Assembly: GCA_964537925.1 (NCBI GenBank)
Contig: CAZICV010000001.1
Location: 992,001-1,056,000, forward strand
From: SLDF01 sp964537925
GTDB taxonomy: Bacteria; Bacteroidota; Bacteroidia; Chitinophagales; Saprospiraceae
Length of the DNA: 64,000 nucleotides
Reading direction: 5' to 3'
A program made the position numbers and the translations under genes. The notes below the pieces were generated by a model that saw only the letters and a list, made by a program, of their open reading frames with translations, made no database searches and was not told where the DNA came from. Of the stretch, positions 35,701 through 42,845 are shown piece after piece (position 1 is the first letter of the stretch; each line of letters opens with the position of its first letter).

Positions 35701-38700
35701 ACGGCGCAAGTGATCATCGTGCAGCCGGAACAACTGGTACTCACCCTGCAGGCCGAAAACATCACCTGCCACCAATCCGGAGATGGCCAGATCACCGCCG
35801 CAACTTCGGGGGGCAACAGCCCGTATGAATATGCACTCAACGGGGGAGCGTTCCAGTCTTCAGGCCTGTTTGGCGGGCTGGCCGCCGGGACTTATACAGT
35901 CACTGTAAGGGACGAAAGCCTCTGCACTGTTGCGGCGACCGTGCAGATCACAGAGCCTGCGGCGCTGCAGTTGAGCCTGCAGGGTACCGATGTATCCTGT
36001 GCAGGTGGCGACGGGTCCATTACCGCTTCAGCGTCGGGAGGAACTCCGGTATACCAGTATTCCCTGAACGGTGCGCCCTATCAAAACTCTCCTGTATTCA
36101 ATGGGCTGGGTGCAGGCGCCTATACCGTACAGGTCGTCGACGACAACGGATGTACAGCTTCTGCCTCCATCCAACTGGACTCGCCTGACGGGATCAGCCT
36201 GAATGCTACATCCGCACACGTCTCCTGCAACGACAGCGCAGACGGGTCCATCACTGTATCCGTGACGGGTGGCGTGCCGCCTTACAACTACTCCCTCAAC
36301 GGGGGCAGCCCGCAGCAAAGTAATGTATTCGACGGCCTCATCGCCGGATCCTATACGATACTGGCAACCGATGCTACAGGTTGCGCAGCCGCTCTGACTA
36401 TCATCATCACAGAGCCTGATCCGCTCCTCGTCAGCCTGACGGCTACCGATGTGCTGTGCAACGGCCAGGCTGACGGAACCATCCTGGCGACTCCATCAGG
36501 GGGAACTCCCGGATACGAGTACACGATCAACAATGGTCCCCGTCAAAGCGATGGGTTTTTCACCGGGCTTGCAGGTAGTTTTTATACAATAATTGTCTAT
36601 GACAACAATGAATGTAGTCAAATTTCGACAATTTCTGTCGAAGAACCGGATCCGTTCACTGCTACAGTCTCTTCGGAAGATGAGACCTGTGGCAATGCCG
36701 ACGACGGTTCGATCACAATAACTGCTTCGGGCGGTACCGTACCTTATTCGTATTCCCTGAACGGTGGTAGCTTCACCCAGGATCCGGTATTCGCCAACCT
36801 GCCTGCAGGCAGCTACACAATCCATGTGACGGATGCCAACGAATGTACAATCCTCGCTCTCCAGGCTGTCATACTGGAACCAGACCCCATCACCGCATCG
36901 GTGGAGACTGACCCGGTGTCTTGTCCCGGAGGTGCGGACGGACGTATAACGATCGCCGCAGCCGGGGGCACTCCCGGTTACACTTATTCCATCGACCAGG
37001 GCCCTCAGCAGGATGAACCTGTTTTTGAGGCTCTTGGCGGAGGCGTACATACCGTCACGGTCTATGATGACAATGACTGTAGCATGGTGCTGACGGTCAC
37101 TATAGATGAACCGGACGCACTACAGCTCAACCTGGTGGTAGACCCGATCGGTTGCAACGACGATACGCTGGCCGTCATAGACGCCCAGGTAACAGGGGGC
37201 ACGGGACCCTATCTCTTCTCCCTGAACGGCGGCGCCTTCCAATCTTCCGGAACTTTCAGTGACCTGCCCGCCGGCAACTATGCTGTATCTGTGCGGGATG
37301 CGAATCAATGCGAGACTACCGCGACTGTGACCATATCCGAGCCTTCGCAACTGGTTGCCACCGCATTGCCCGGGCATGTCTCCTGTGCCGGCGGATCGGA
37401 CGGTACTATAGAAATCCAGGCCACAGGAGGTACGGCTCCGTATCAGTTTGCCCTCGGCAACGGGAGCTTCCAGCCGAATCCGGTTTTCACCGGGTTGCCT
37501 GCCGGCGACTATACTATCTTCGTCGTGGACGCAGCAGGTTGCACGGCTACCGCTGAAGTATCGCTGACCGAGCCGGATCCGATCCTGCTCTCAATCAATA
37601 CGGAACCCGTATCCTGCTACGGCGGGTCTGACGGCTTTGCGCTGGTATCCGCCTCCGGGGGCAACTCGCAGAGCTATACCTATCTCTGGTCCAGCGGATC
37701 GGCCCAGGCCTCGGCCAGCGGTCTCTCTGCAGGCGACTATACAGTGACAGTAACGGACGCGTCCGGCTGTACGGCTACTACCATCGCGACGATCCTCCAG
37801 CCGGATCCGCTGCATATAATCGTCGTCACCACACAGGTCTCCGAAGAGGGAGCCGACGACGGTACATGCACTGCTTTAGTGACCGGCGGTACGGGTACAT
37901 ACACCTATCTCTGGAGCACAGGTGCCACCACACCGCTTGTCACGGGACTGGCTCCCGGCATTTACACGGTCACTGTCACCGATGAAAACGAGTGCACCGG
38001 TACGGCTACAGGCGTGATCAACGCCGCCGATTGTGACCTGGAGGCAACTATCGCAGATGTGAGACATGTAAGCTGTCATGGCGGCTCCGACGGCTTTGCA
38101 CGCGGTGTCGCACTCGGTGGCACCAGCCCGTTCACTTATACATGGTCAGACGGTACGGAGGGTGCTTCCCTGTTCAATACTGCCGCCGGTACCTACCGGC
38201 TCACCATCACCGATGCCGCAGGGTGTGTTTCCATTGCAGAGATCGCGATCACACAGCCATCGCTACTGGTCACTGCCATATCAGCTGAAGCGCCACCCTG
38301 TACTTATAGCACAGACGGAAGCATAACCGTCGACGCTACAGGGGGCACGGCTCCTTACCGGTTTGCCATCAATGGCGGAGCATTCCAGGCCACCGGGGAG
38401 TTTGACAACCTGCTGGCAGGTACCTATATACTGGTGACGGCGGACATGAACGACTGCCTGAAGACCGACACAGTCATACTCGTCGCACAGTCAGGGCTGG
38501 ATATCGAACTGGCAGTAACCGGTATATCCTGCCATGGAGAGGCTGATGCTTCTGTCCAGGTGGTGGCAACCGGGGGTAACACACCCTACAGCTATCTTTG
38601 GGAAAACGGCGACACCGGGTCTGCGAGGGCAGACCTTGCTCCCGGCACATACCTGGTCACAGTGACGGATCTGGGCGGCTGCACGGCCGGCGCTTCCGTA

Positions 38701-39684
38701 CTGATCGCCGATCCTCAGCCGCTGGAGGTACACGTACTGGTGACCCAGATCAGCGAAGAGAATGCTGAAGATGGATCTTGTGAGGCTGTAGTGAGCGGCG
38801 GCACAGCCCCTTACACATACGCATGGAGTAACGGCTCCGACCAGGCTGAAGCGTCCGGTCTGGGATCAGGCAATTACATAGTGACGGTAACGGACGCTCA
38901 CGGCTGCTCCGCTACAGCTGTAGGTGTAGTCAACGACTATAACTGCCGTATCTACTTCGACTCCCTGTATGTTCAGCCGCCTGTATGTTACAACGGAACC
39001 GACGGCTGGATCTATGTCGGGGTAGCCGAAGGCTCCGGCCCGGTGACCATCCACTGGTCCAACGGCCAGGAAGGTGACAAGGCGACCGGCCTTAAAGAGG
39101 GCATCTACTGGGTGACTGTATCAGATACGGAAGGCTGTACGCTGACAGACAGTTTCCACATCATTCCTCTGCAGACCGGACCTCATGCAGTCGGACCGAT
39201 TGAGGGGCCACAGGAAGTAAGCGCCGGAGAGACTGTTGTATATGAAATCTCCACCGGCACAGGCTTTGACTACGCCTGGACTATCAGCGGCGGTACAATA
39301 GATGATGGCGACGGCACATCCCGGATCACAGTTGTATGGGGTCCTGCCGGAACAGGCATCATCAACCTGGTCGTGACAGACGACCTGGGTTGCACCGGCT
39401 CAGCCATTCTCGAAGTGTCGATAGGAACTACCTCCGTATCAGGTGTGGATACCGGCATCAGGCCGGTCGTATATCCCAACCCGTTTGAGTCGGCAGTACA
39501 TGTGCGGTGGGAGTATCATCAAAGCTATCTGACGCTGCCGTACCAGTTGACAGATACCCAGGGGCGTATACTCCTGGCAGGTCAGATCTCCAGCGGACAA
39601 GCCATCAACTCGACCGGCCTGATACCGGGCGTGTATATCCTGAAGGTGGCCGACTGGCGGTACAAGCTGGTGAAATACAGGTAA
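32776..39684 (+). CDS. T9SS-exported M12B-like metalloprotease with 22 SprB repeats
   Basis: A giant surface or secreted protein of 2302 residues. Parts in order: signal peptide (1-27; a second ATG is at codon 4), a propeptide-like region (about 30-230), a reprolysin-type metalloprotease domain (about 235-450) with the zinc motif HEMGHNVGSNH at residues 372-382 and a Met-turn VMSYC around Met416, then 22 tandem SprB-type modules of about 76 residues (456 to about 2132), a PKD-like segment, and a type A T9SS sorting domain (VYPNPFESAV to LVKYR) in the last 75 residues. Modules typically carry a Cys before the DG turn, a GGTPPY block, an AAGTYTVTVTD block and a second Cys. The repeats are known from the gliding adhesin SprB; here they probably serve as a stalk. 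The protein is a single unit ending at a shared terminator. Confidence 0.93.
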   Translation: MTSMNRYLLPVWAALLLLAGIQSPASGQVAEHLHAHERPSEATLKTGQIHKELKRAFARTGEQPITELLEPLSKESAFWKSRNWTAEASYLQLRSDNIQSLLAAHPRTLTVRFALHTGEILVVDLYAKSPFSKDIVIRTSDGQILSPGKHAHYRGEVRGHEGSLAGISVFDNEIIGMISTREHGNLIIGKIENSEVHVLYAERSLDAEAPFTCGAEDLTVPGNLAEKQVRSRSGSRSLDNCIRLYLETDHALFVNRGSTQAVENWVAGVFNNVAIMYNNEQINFEISELFIWTTPDGYPTNSSSAALNAFRTARQGFNGNLAHLLALGGNNVGGVAYLDVLCFPSHAFAYSNIYINYNQFPTYSWTIMVITHEMGHNVGSNHTQWCGWPGGAIDNCYTTEGGCPPGPPPTNGGTVMSYCHLTQQGINLQHGFGPLPGNKIRDEVTNAPCLTACSASECDDFDASVAVVHTTCGQSNGSMTFTITGGQSPYLVDIGGGPQQQTSFTGLAAGTYQVTISDDNNCEIEMSVTINPSSSPTVIANGTGTTCGQNNGSITVSASGGTPPYNYNIGNGNQSGNQFTGLAAGSYVVTVTDAASCTGTASYTVGASTPLDATATAQATTCGLNNGSITVSASGGTPPYNYNIGNGNQSGNQFTGLAAGTYTITVTDPNNCSDVVTATVSNSTGVTASATVTHTSCGQNNGSITVSATSNQPPLEYTLNGNTQSSPVFSGLAAGSYSILVEDNGGCTASVSVTVNNSVALVATLTTTDALCGIDQGSITVSVSSGTAPYQYNFGSGFQPSPTIGGLAAGTYTVSVSDAAGCSATLSATIGSSSAILLSGNATPAFCGEDNGTITVLATGGNGSYFYNIGQGFVSDNSFEDLAAGTYTVTVTDSDNCSATISLQVTGVPPLAVSVLYSLDVSCFGAGDGAAGVGATGGIPPYYYAWSHGAVLPEITQLSQGIYTVTVSDDMGCSQTAQVIIVQPEQLVLTLQAENITCHQSGDGQITAATSGGNSPYEYALNGGAFQSSGLFGGLAAGTYTVTVRDESLCTVAATVQITEPAALQLSLQGTDVSCAGGDGSITASASGGTPVYQYSLNGAPYQNSPVFNGLGAGAYTVQVVDDNGCTASASIQLDSPDGISLNATSAHVSCNDSADGSITVSVTGGVPPYNYSLNGGSPQQSNVFDGLIAGSYTILATDATGCAAALTIIITEPDPLLVSLTATDVLCNGQADGTILATPSGGTPGYEYTINNGPRQSDGFFTGLAGSFYTIIVYDNNECSQISTISVEEPDPFTATVSSEDETCGNADDGSITITASGGTVPYSYSLNGGSFTQDPVFANLPAGSYTIHVTDANECTILALQAVILEPDPITASVETDPVSCPGGADGRITIAAAGGTPGYTYSIDQGPQQDEPVFEALGGGVHTVTVYDDNDCSMVLTVTIDEPDALQLNLVVDPIGCNDDTLAVIDAQVTGGTGPYLFSLNGGAFQSSGTFSDLPAGNYAVSVRDANQCETTATVTISEPSQLVATALPGHVSCAGGSDGTIEIQATGGTAPYQFALGNGSFQPNPVFTGLPAGDYTIFVVDAAGCTATAEVSLTEPDPILLSINTEPVSCYGGSDGFALVSASGGNSQSYTYLWSSGSAQASASGLSAGDYTVTVTDASGCTATTIATILQPDPLHIIVVTTQVSEEGADDGTCTALVTGGTGTYTYLWSTGATTPLVTGLAPGIYTVTVTDENECTGTATGVINAADCDLEATIADVRHVSCHGGSDGFARGVALGGTSPFTYTWSDGTEGASLFNTAAGTYRLTITDAAGCVSIAEIAITQPSLLVTAISAEAPPCTYSTDGSITVDATGGTAPYRFAINGGAFQATGEFDNLLAGTYILVTADMNDCLKTDTVILVAQSGLDIELAVTGISCHGEADASVQVVATGGNTPYSYLWENGDTGSARADLAPGTYLVTVTDLGGCTAGASVLIADPQPLEVHVLVTQISEENAEDGSCEAVVSGGTAPYTYAWSNGSDQAEASGLGSGNYIVTVTDAHGCSATAVGVVNDYNCRIYFDSLYVQPPVCYNGTDGWIYVGVAEGSGPVTIHWSNGQEGDKATGLKEGIYWVTVSDTEGCTLTDSFHIIPLQTGPHAVGPIEGPQEVSAGETVVYEISTGTGFDYAWTISGGTIDDGDGTSRITVVWGPAGTGIINLVVTDDLGCTGSAILEVSIGTTSVSGVDTGIRPVVYPNPFESAVHVRWEYHQSYLTLPYQLTDTQGRILLAGQISSGQAINSTGLIPGVYILKVADWRYKLVKYR
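34141..39171 (+). repeat. array of 22 SprB-type modules inside the protease gene
   Basis: Twenty-two in-frame units of about 225-235 nt, counted by the recurring second-half motif AAGxYTVTVTD and the GG-PY-Y block. Most have diverged at DNA level. The exceptions are units 2 and 3, where 108 nt at 34423-34530 recur at 34648-34755 with two differences, exactly 225 nt apart. Confidence 0.9.
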
Positions 39685-39711
39685 GAAAAGCGCCTCTTAC
39701 GAACTATACGG

Positions 39712-39745
39712 CAAAGGCCGGGTGAATCCGATCACTCGGCCTTTG
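39712..39745. terminator. shared convergent terminator
   Basis: CAAAGGCCGGGTGA pairs with TCACTCGGCCTTTG (one G-U or mismatch depending on strand) around a 6-nt loop between the protease gene and the leftward CFFC gene. The stop codon of the leftward gene (39732-39734) lies inside the stem. There is no long T run. Confidence 0.55.
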
Positions 39746-40196
39746 TCACATCATGGAGTGAGTACATCAGCCTGTTGATGTCGGAATCATTGAGTTTCAG
39801 GCGGCCCTTGATCACGATCGGATCGGCGGTATACTTTATAGGTTCTTTGGAAAAGACTTCCATCACCGTCTCCGGGCCGGCGCCTCCACAGAAAAAACAC
39901 AGGTTGTACGGGTAGGCCGAGAAAACAAACTCCTTGTGGCTTTTATACCCTTCTACGGGGATGATATAACCGCGCAGGGTGACGATCTTTCCCTCCAGTT
40001 TTTTGACCTCGGGGCTGAATACGGGGAGATCTACCTTGAAGCCCAGCAGTTCATCGTATTTCTTGACGAAAGTGATCTTGGACAGGGTCTTCCAGGTATT
40101 GTCCGGGGCCTGTGATGCCGTAGCGGACAATAATACGAAGCATCCCAGGATGATCGCTTTCATAGCAGAAGTAGGTACGGTCGTTTTCAGCTTCAT
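39732..40196 (-). CDS. exported CFFC-motif protein (DUF3299-like), copy 2
   Basis: A 154-residue exported protein. The ATG at 40196 (MKLKTTVPTS) is chosen because it lies 19 nt after the stop of the upstream gene; ATGs at 40235 and 40163 are alternatives, and all keep a hydrophobic signal (AIILGCFVLLSA). The core has LEGKIVTLRGYIIPVEGY, as in DUF3299-like proteins, then CFFCGGAGPETVMEV and a final half like an OB fold (VIKGRLKLND). The CxxC pair could bind metal or do redox work in the periplasm. It is clearly a paralogue of its upstream neighbour. No enzymatic role is assigned. Confidence 0.75.
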   Translation of the reverse strand: MKLKTTVPTSAMKAIILGCFVLLSATASQAPDNTWKTLSKITFVKKYDELLGFKVDLPVFSPEVKKLEGKIVTLRGYIIPVEGYKSHKEFVFSAYPYNLCFFCGGAGPETVMEVFSKEPIKYTADPIVIKGRLKLNDSDINRLMYSLHDVTKAE

Positions 40197-40215
40197 GGCG
40201 GCGGTATGGTATTTT

Positions 40216-40680
40216 TTATTTGATGAGTTCAGCATCAGCCAACGTATAAATCAATCCACTGGGGTCATCCTCATTCAGCCGTAACGTACCTTTAAACGTT
40301 ACCTTTTCCTCGGTATAGCGCACTTTTTCCCCGTTGCGCATGAAGACCTGCATGGCTGTCTCAGGACCCGCCTTGCCACAGAAAAAACAGGTGCTGTTAG
40401 GATACAGCGAAAACATGATGTGGCTTTGATCGCGCTTGCCCGTCACGGGAATGATATAGCCGCTGAGTTGCACCTGTTTGCCTTCGAGCTTCTGGACAAG
40501 GGGTCCGAATACAGGGCGGATCGTCTCATAACCATAGGTCTCGTCATATTTCTTCTGCAACTGAACCATAGCCAGTGTCTTCCACACATTCTCCTGCGCG
40601 GCGGCCGTATTGGCGAAGAAGCAGCCGGTTATCCACAGGAGGGCAAACAACCAGGGTTTGACAGCGGTCATATCGTTCAC
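40216..40680 (-). CDS. exported CFFC-motif protein (DUF3299-like), copy 1
   Basis: A 154-residue relative of the next gene, with a signal peptide ending ANTAAAQ. It could start with GTG at 40680, overlapping the permease stop by 4 nt, or with ATG at 40671. The core shows LEGKQVQLSGYIIPVTG and CFFCGKAGPETAMQV. The second half (VTFKGTLRLNEDDPSGLIYTL) matches its paralogue block for block, so the pair arose by tandem duplication followed by divergence. Coupling to the ABC permease gene suggests a periplasmic partner for that transporter, perhaps in metal handling; this is an inference. Confidence 0.78.
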   Translation of the reverse strand: MNDMTAVKPWLFALLWITGCFFANTAAAQENVWKTLAMVQLQKKYDETYGYETIRPVFGPLVQKLEGKQVQLSGYIIPVTGKRDQSHIMFSLYPNSTCFFCGKAGPETAMQVFMRNGEKVRYTEEKVTFKGTLRLNEDDPSGLIYTLADAELIK

Positions 40681-42059
40681 TGTTTTGTAAGTGTGGCAGC
40701 TATATCCGTTCCATAGGCCTGCAGAGCCGGAAGCAGGGCCGCCAGTTTACCGATAACGATACATACCAGGAAAAGTATCGCTTCCTCGGGCAAAAACTGC
40801 CAGCCGTCCAGCGCATAGCGATAGGAGTCCTGCATATACCCGGACAACAGGTCCACGGATATATGTCCTACCAGGGCGCCCAACAAGTACCCGACCGTTG
40901 CGACCAGTACCCCCTCCCAGATGATCAGTGAAAATATCCCCCATCGCGATGCACCCATGACCCGCAGCAGCGCTAGCTCGTACTTGCGGTCTTTAAGCGA
41001 ATTGAGCAGGGAAATAAATATACTCAGGCCGGATACCACCATGATCAGTACGGCGAGTGCGTGTATAGCGTCTATACCCACGCCCAGCAGCAGGAAAAGA
41101 CGATTGATCTCGATAGCGGGCATCGCCGCCTGGAGATTTGTGTTCTCATTGATGGAGCGCGGCATATTGAGCGTCTGGTAGTTGCGCCCGCGAAACTTCA
41201 CCAGGATAGAGGTGATCGACTGGTCTTCATGGCTCATCAGTTGCTCCAGTGCCTCGCGGTGCAATGCTGCCAATGTCGCAGAATCCGGCATTGCGCCAGT
41301 AGTAGTTGTATTATCGGGAGTTGAGTCCCGTTCGGCCTTCTCAGCCATATGTTCATGACGGGTATCCCCGGCCTGTGCTTCTCCGGGCTCTTCTGTGTGT
41401 GGCTCTTCTGCGGATTCACTGTCGTGTCCCTCACTGGCATGCTCATGGACACGCCATACCGTCTCGGTATTCGTGAGGATGAGCTGATCTATCACACTGC
41501 CGGCCGGCTCCAGTATACCCACTACACGAAACTGCTCGCTATCGTCATGCACCAGGTTATCGTCTTCGATGAGCCCGTGTGAACTGTGAAAAGCACTGCC
41601 TATCGTCAACCCTGCGCCCGCGGCCACTCCTGCGCCGATCACCACCTCGAAGTCGCGCTGCCACAAACTGCCCTGTGCCAGCCGTGCGTTGTACAGTAGT
41701 AATATCCCCGGCGTCGTGCCTGCTATACGGTAGCTTTTGTAGTTGTCGCCCAGGGATAGGGGTACAGCCTCACCGATCAGGGGATGGCGGGGATTCAGAA
41801 AGGGGCGAGCTTCTTTCAGGGCAATATTACCTGTAGGCGCATCAATGTGGTACATGTTGCACAGGATGAGCTGCAGGGGGCTGCCCTTGGCCCCGATCAC
41901 CAGGTCTAAACCTGCCAGGTTGCGGTCAAACTGGTCTTCCAGTTGCTTGCCGATCAGGAGAAGCGCAGATATCAGTCCTGCTCCCAGCGAAAAAAGCACC
42001 AGGCTCAGCGCGAGCGAGAGCGGCCGGTTGAAGATATTCTTGAGCGCTAGTCTAAACAT
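40677..42059 (-). CDS. FtsX/MacB-type ABC permease with a His-rich periplasmic insert
   Basis: A 460-residue inner-membrane permease of the LolC/MacB type: one membrane segment near the N terminus (about 11-36), a large periplasmic domain, then three membrane segments (about 320-350, 376-402, 425-450). The cytoplasmic coupling block KDRKYELALLRVMGASRWG (357-375) is typical. Within the periplasmic domain, residues 205-237 are acidic and histidine-rich (VHEHASEGHDSE and later TRHEHM), six histidines in 33 residues, followed by a Thr-rich linker. The start at 42059 is chosen over an upstream one because MFRLALKNIF is the family-like N terminus; it overlaps the ATPase stop by 8 nt. The insert suggests binding of a transition metal such as zinc or copper. 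Confidence 0.88.
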   Translation of the reverse strand: MFRLALKNIFNRPLSLALSLVLFSLGAGLISALLLIGKQLEDQFDRNLAGLDLVIGAKGSPLQLILCNMYHIDAPTGNIALKEARPFLNPRHPLIGEAVPLSLGDNYKSYRIAGTTPGILLLYNARLAQGSLWQRDFEVVIGAGVAAGAGLTIGSAFHSSHGLIEDDNLVHDDSEQFRVVGILEPAGSVIDQLILTNTETVWRVHEHASEGHDSESAEEPHTEEPGEAQAGDTRHEHMAEKAERDSTPDNTTTTGAMPDSATLAALHREALEQLMSHEDQSITSILVKFRGRNYQTLNMPRSINENTNLQAAMPAIEINRLFLLLGVGIDAIHALAVLIMVVSGLSIFISLLNSLKDRKYELALLRVMGASRWGIFSLIIWEGVLVATVGYLLGALVGHISVDLLSGYMQDSYRYALDGWQFLPEEAILFLVCIVIGKLAALLPALQAYGTDIAATLTKQ

Positions 42060-42687
42060 GCGACAGGTGGATTTGATGGGGGAAGTGATCCTTGAGCCGT
42101 TGGTCATGTGTGACGATCAGAAGCGTGCTTTGTTCCTCCCAGGCGGCATTTTCCAGCAAGGCGATGACCTCCTTGCAATTGATATCGTCCAGAGCGGACG
42201 TCGGCTCATCGGCCAGTACGAGCACAGGCCGGTTCATCAGTGCACGCGCCACAGAGGCCCGCTGCTGCTCACCTACGCTTAGTTGAGCGGGGTGGGCGGT
42301 TGCCTTGTCTCCTATATTGAGTCGTTCGAGCATCTGGTGCGCCCTGGCCTTATCAGGCCGTATCCCGCTCATACGCTGTGCGATCAGCAGGTTTTCAAGG
42401 ACATTGAGCGCGCCGATAAAGTGGTTCTTTTGAAAAACGATGCCGATATGTTTCCCCCTGAACCTGTCGAGGCTGCTCCCGCTGAGCTTGTGTACGGCCT
42501 TGCCGTTTACGAGCAGGCTCCCTTCACGACACGCCAGCAGACCGCCGATCAGGTTGAGGAAAGTGGTCTTTCCGCTGCCGGACTGACCCAGCACCAGCCA
42601 TTGCTCTCCTGCAGCACAGTCCAGGTCAGGCAGTTGCAGGTACCTGCGACCGTCGTATGTATGGCGTACGCCTCTTGTTTGCAGCAT
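42052..42687 (-). CDS. LolD/MacB-type ABC transporter ATPase
   Basis: A 211-residue ABC ATPase that would power the permease encoded next to it. Walker A GQSGSGKTT (about residues 34-42), Q-loop in IVFQKNHF, signature LSVGEQQR near 137, Walker B VLVLADEPTSALDD and the switch His in LLIVTHD are all present. It is first in the leftward cluster, with a TATCTTTG box about 20 nt upstream, and overlaps the permease gene. Confidence 0.93.
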   Translation of the reverse strand: MLQTRGVRHTYDGRRYLQLPDLDCAAGEQWLVLGQSGSGKTTFLNLIGGLLACREGSLLVNGKAVHKLSGSSLDRFRGKHIGIVFQKNHFIGALNVLENLLIAQRMSGIRPDKARAHQMLERLNIGDKATAHPAQLSVGEQQRASVARALMNRPVLVLADEPTSALDDINCKEVIALLENAAWEEQSTLLIVTHDQRLKDHFPHQIHLSHV

Positions 42688-42706
42688 GTACAGATGTTTG
42701 CCTGTT

Positions 42707-42714
42707 CAAAGATA
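42707..42714 (-). promoter_or_regulatory. -7 element of the ABC/CFFC cluster
   Basis: The minus strand reads TATCTTTG, with a predicted start about 13 nt before the ATPase ATG. No -33 TTG at standard spacing. Confidence 0.4.
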
Positions 42715-42812
42715 GCAAATAGCAAACAGCCGCCCGAGGTTCAATATCCCGCTACTATCCCGGATAAATACCGCCATAGCGGACCGCAATCGCCCGTAAA
42801 GCGCTTCTTTTG

Positions 42813-42820
42813 TATTTTTG
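42813..42820 (+). promoter_or_regulatory. -7 element of ileS
   Basis: TATTTTTG, predicted start near 42827, 19 nt before the ATG at 42846. This placement argues against the longer open frame that begins at 42810. The -33 box is not clear. Confidence 0.45.
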
Positions 42821-42845
42821 TGCCTTCATTCAAAAAGACGTCCCG

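Noticed and set aside
34141..39171. Repeat array as CRISPR or transposon repeats
   Set aside because: The periodicity is about 228 nt, in frame and within one open reading frame with SprB protein motifs; there are no short identical repeats with unique spacers.
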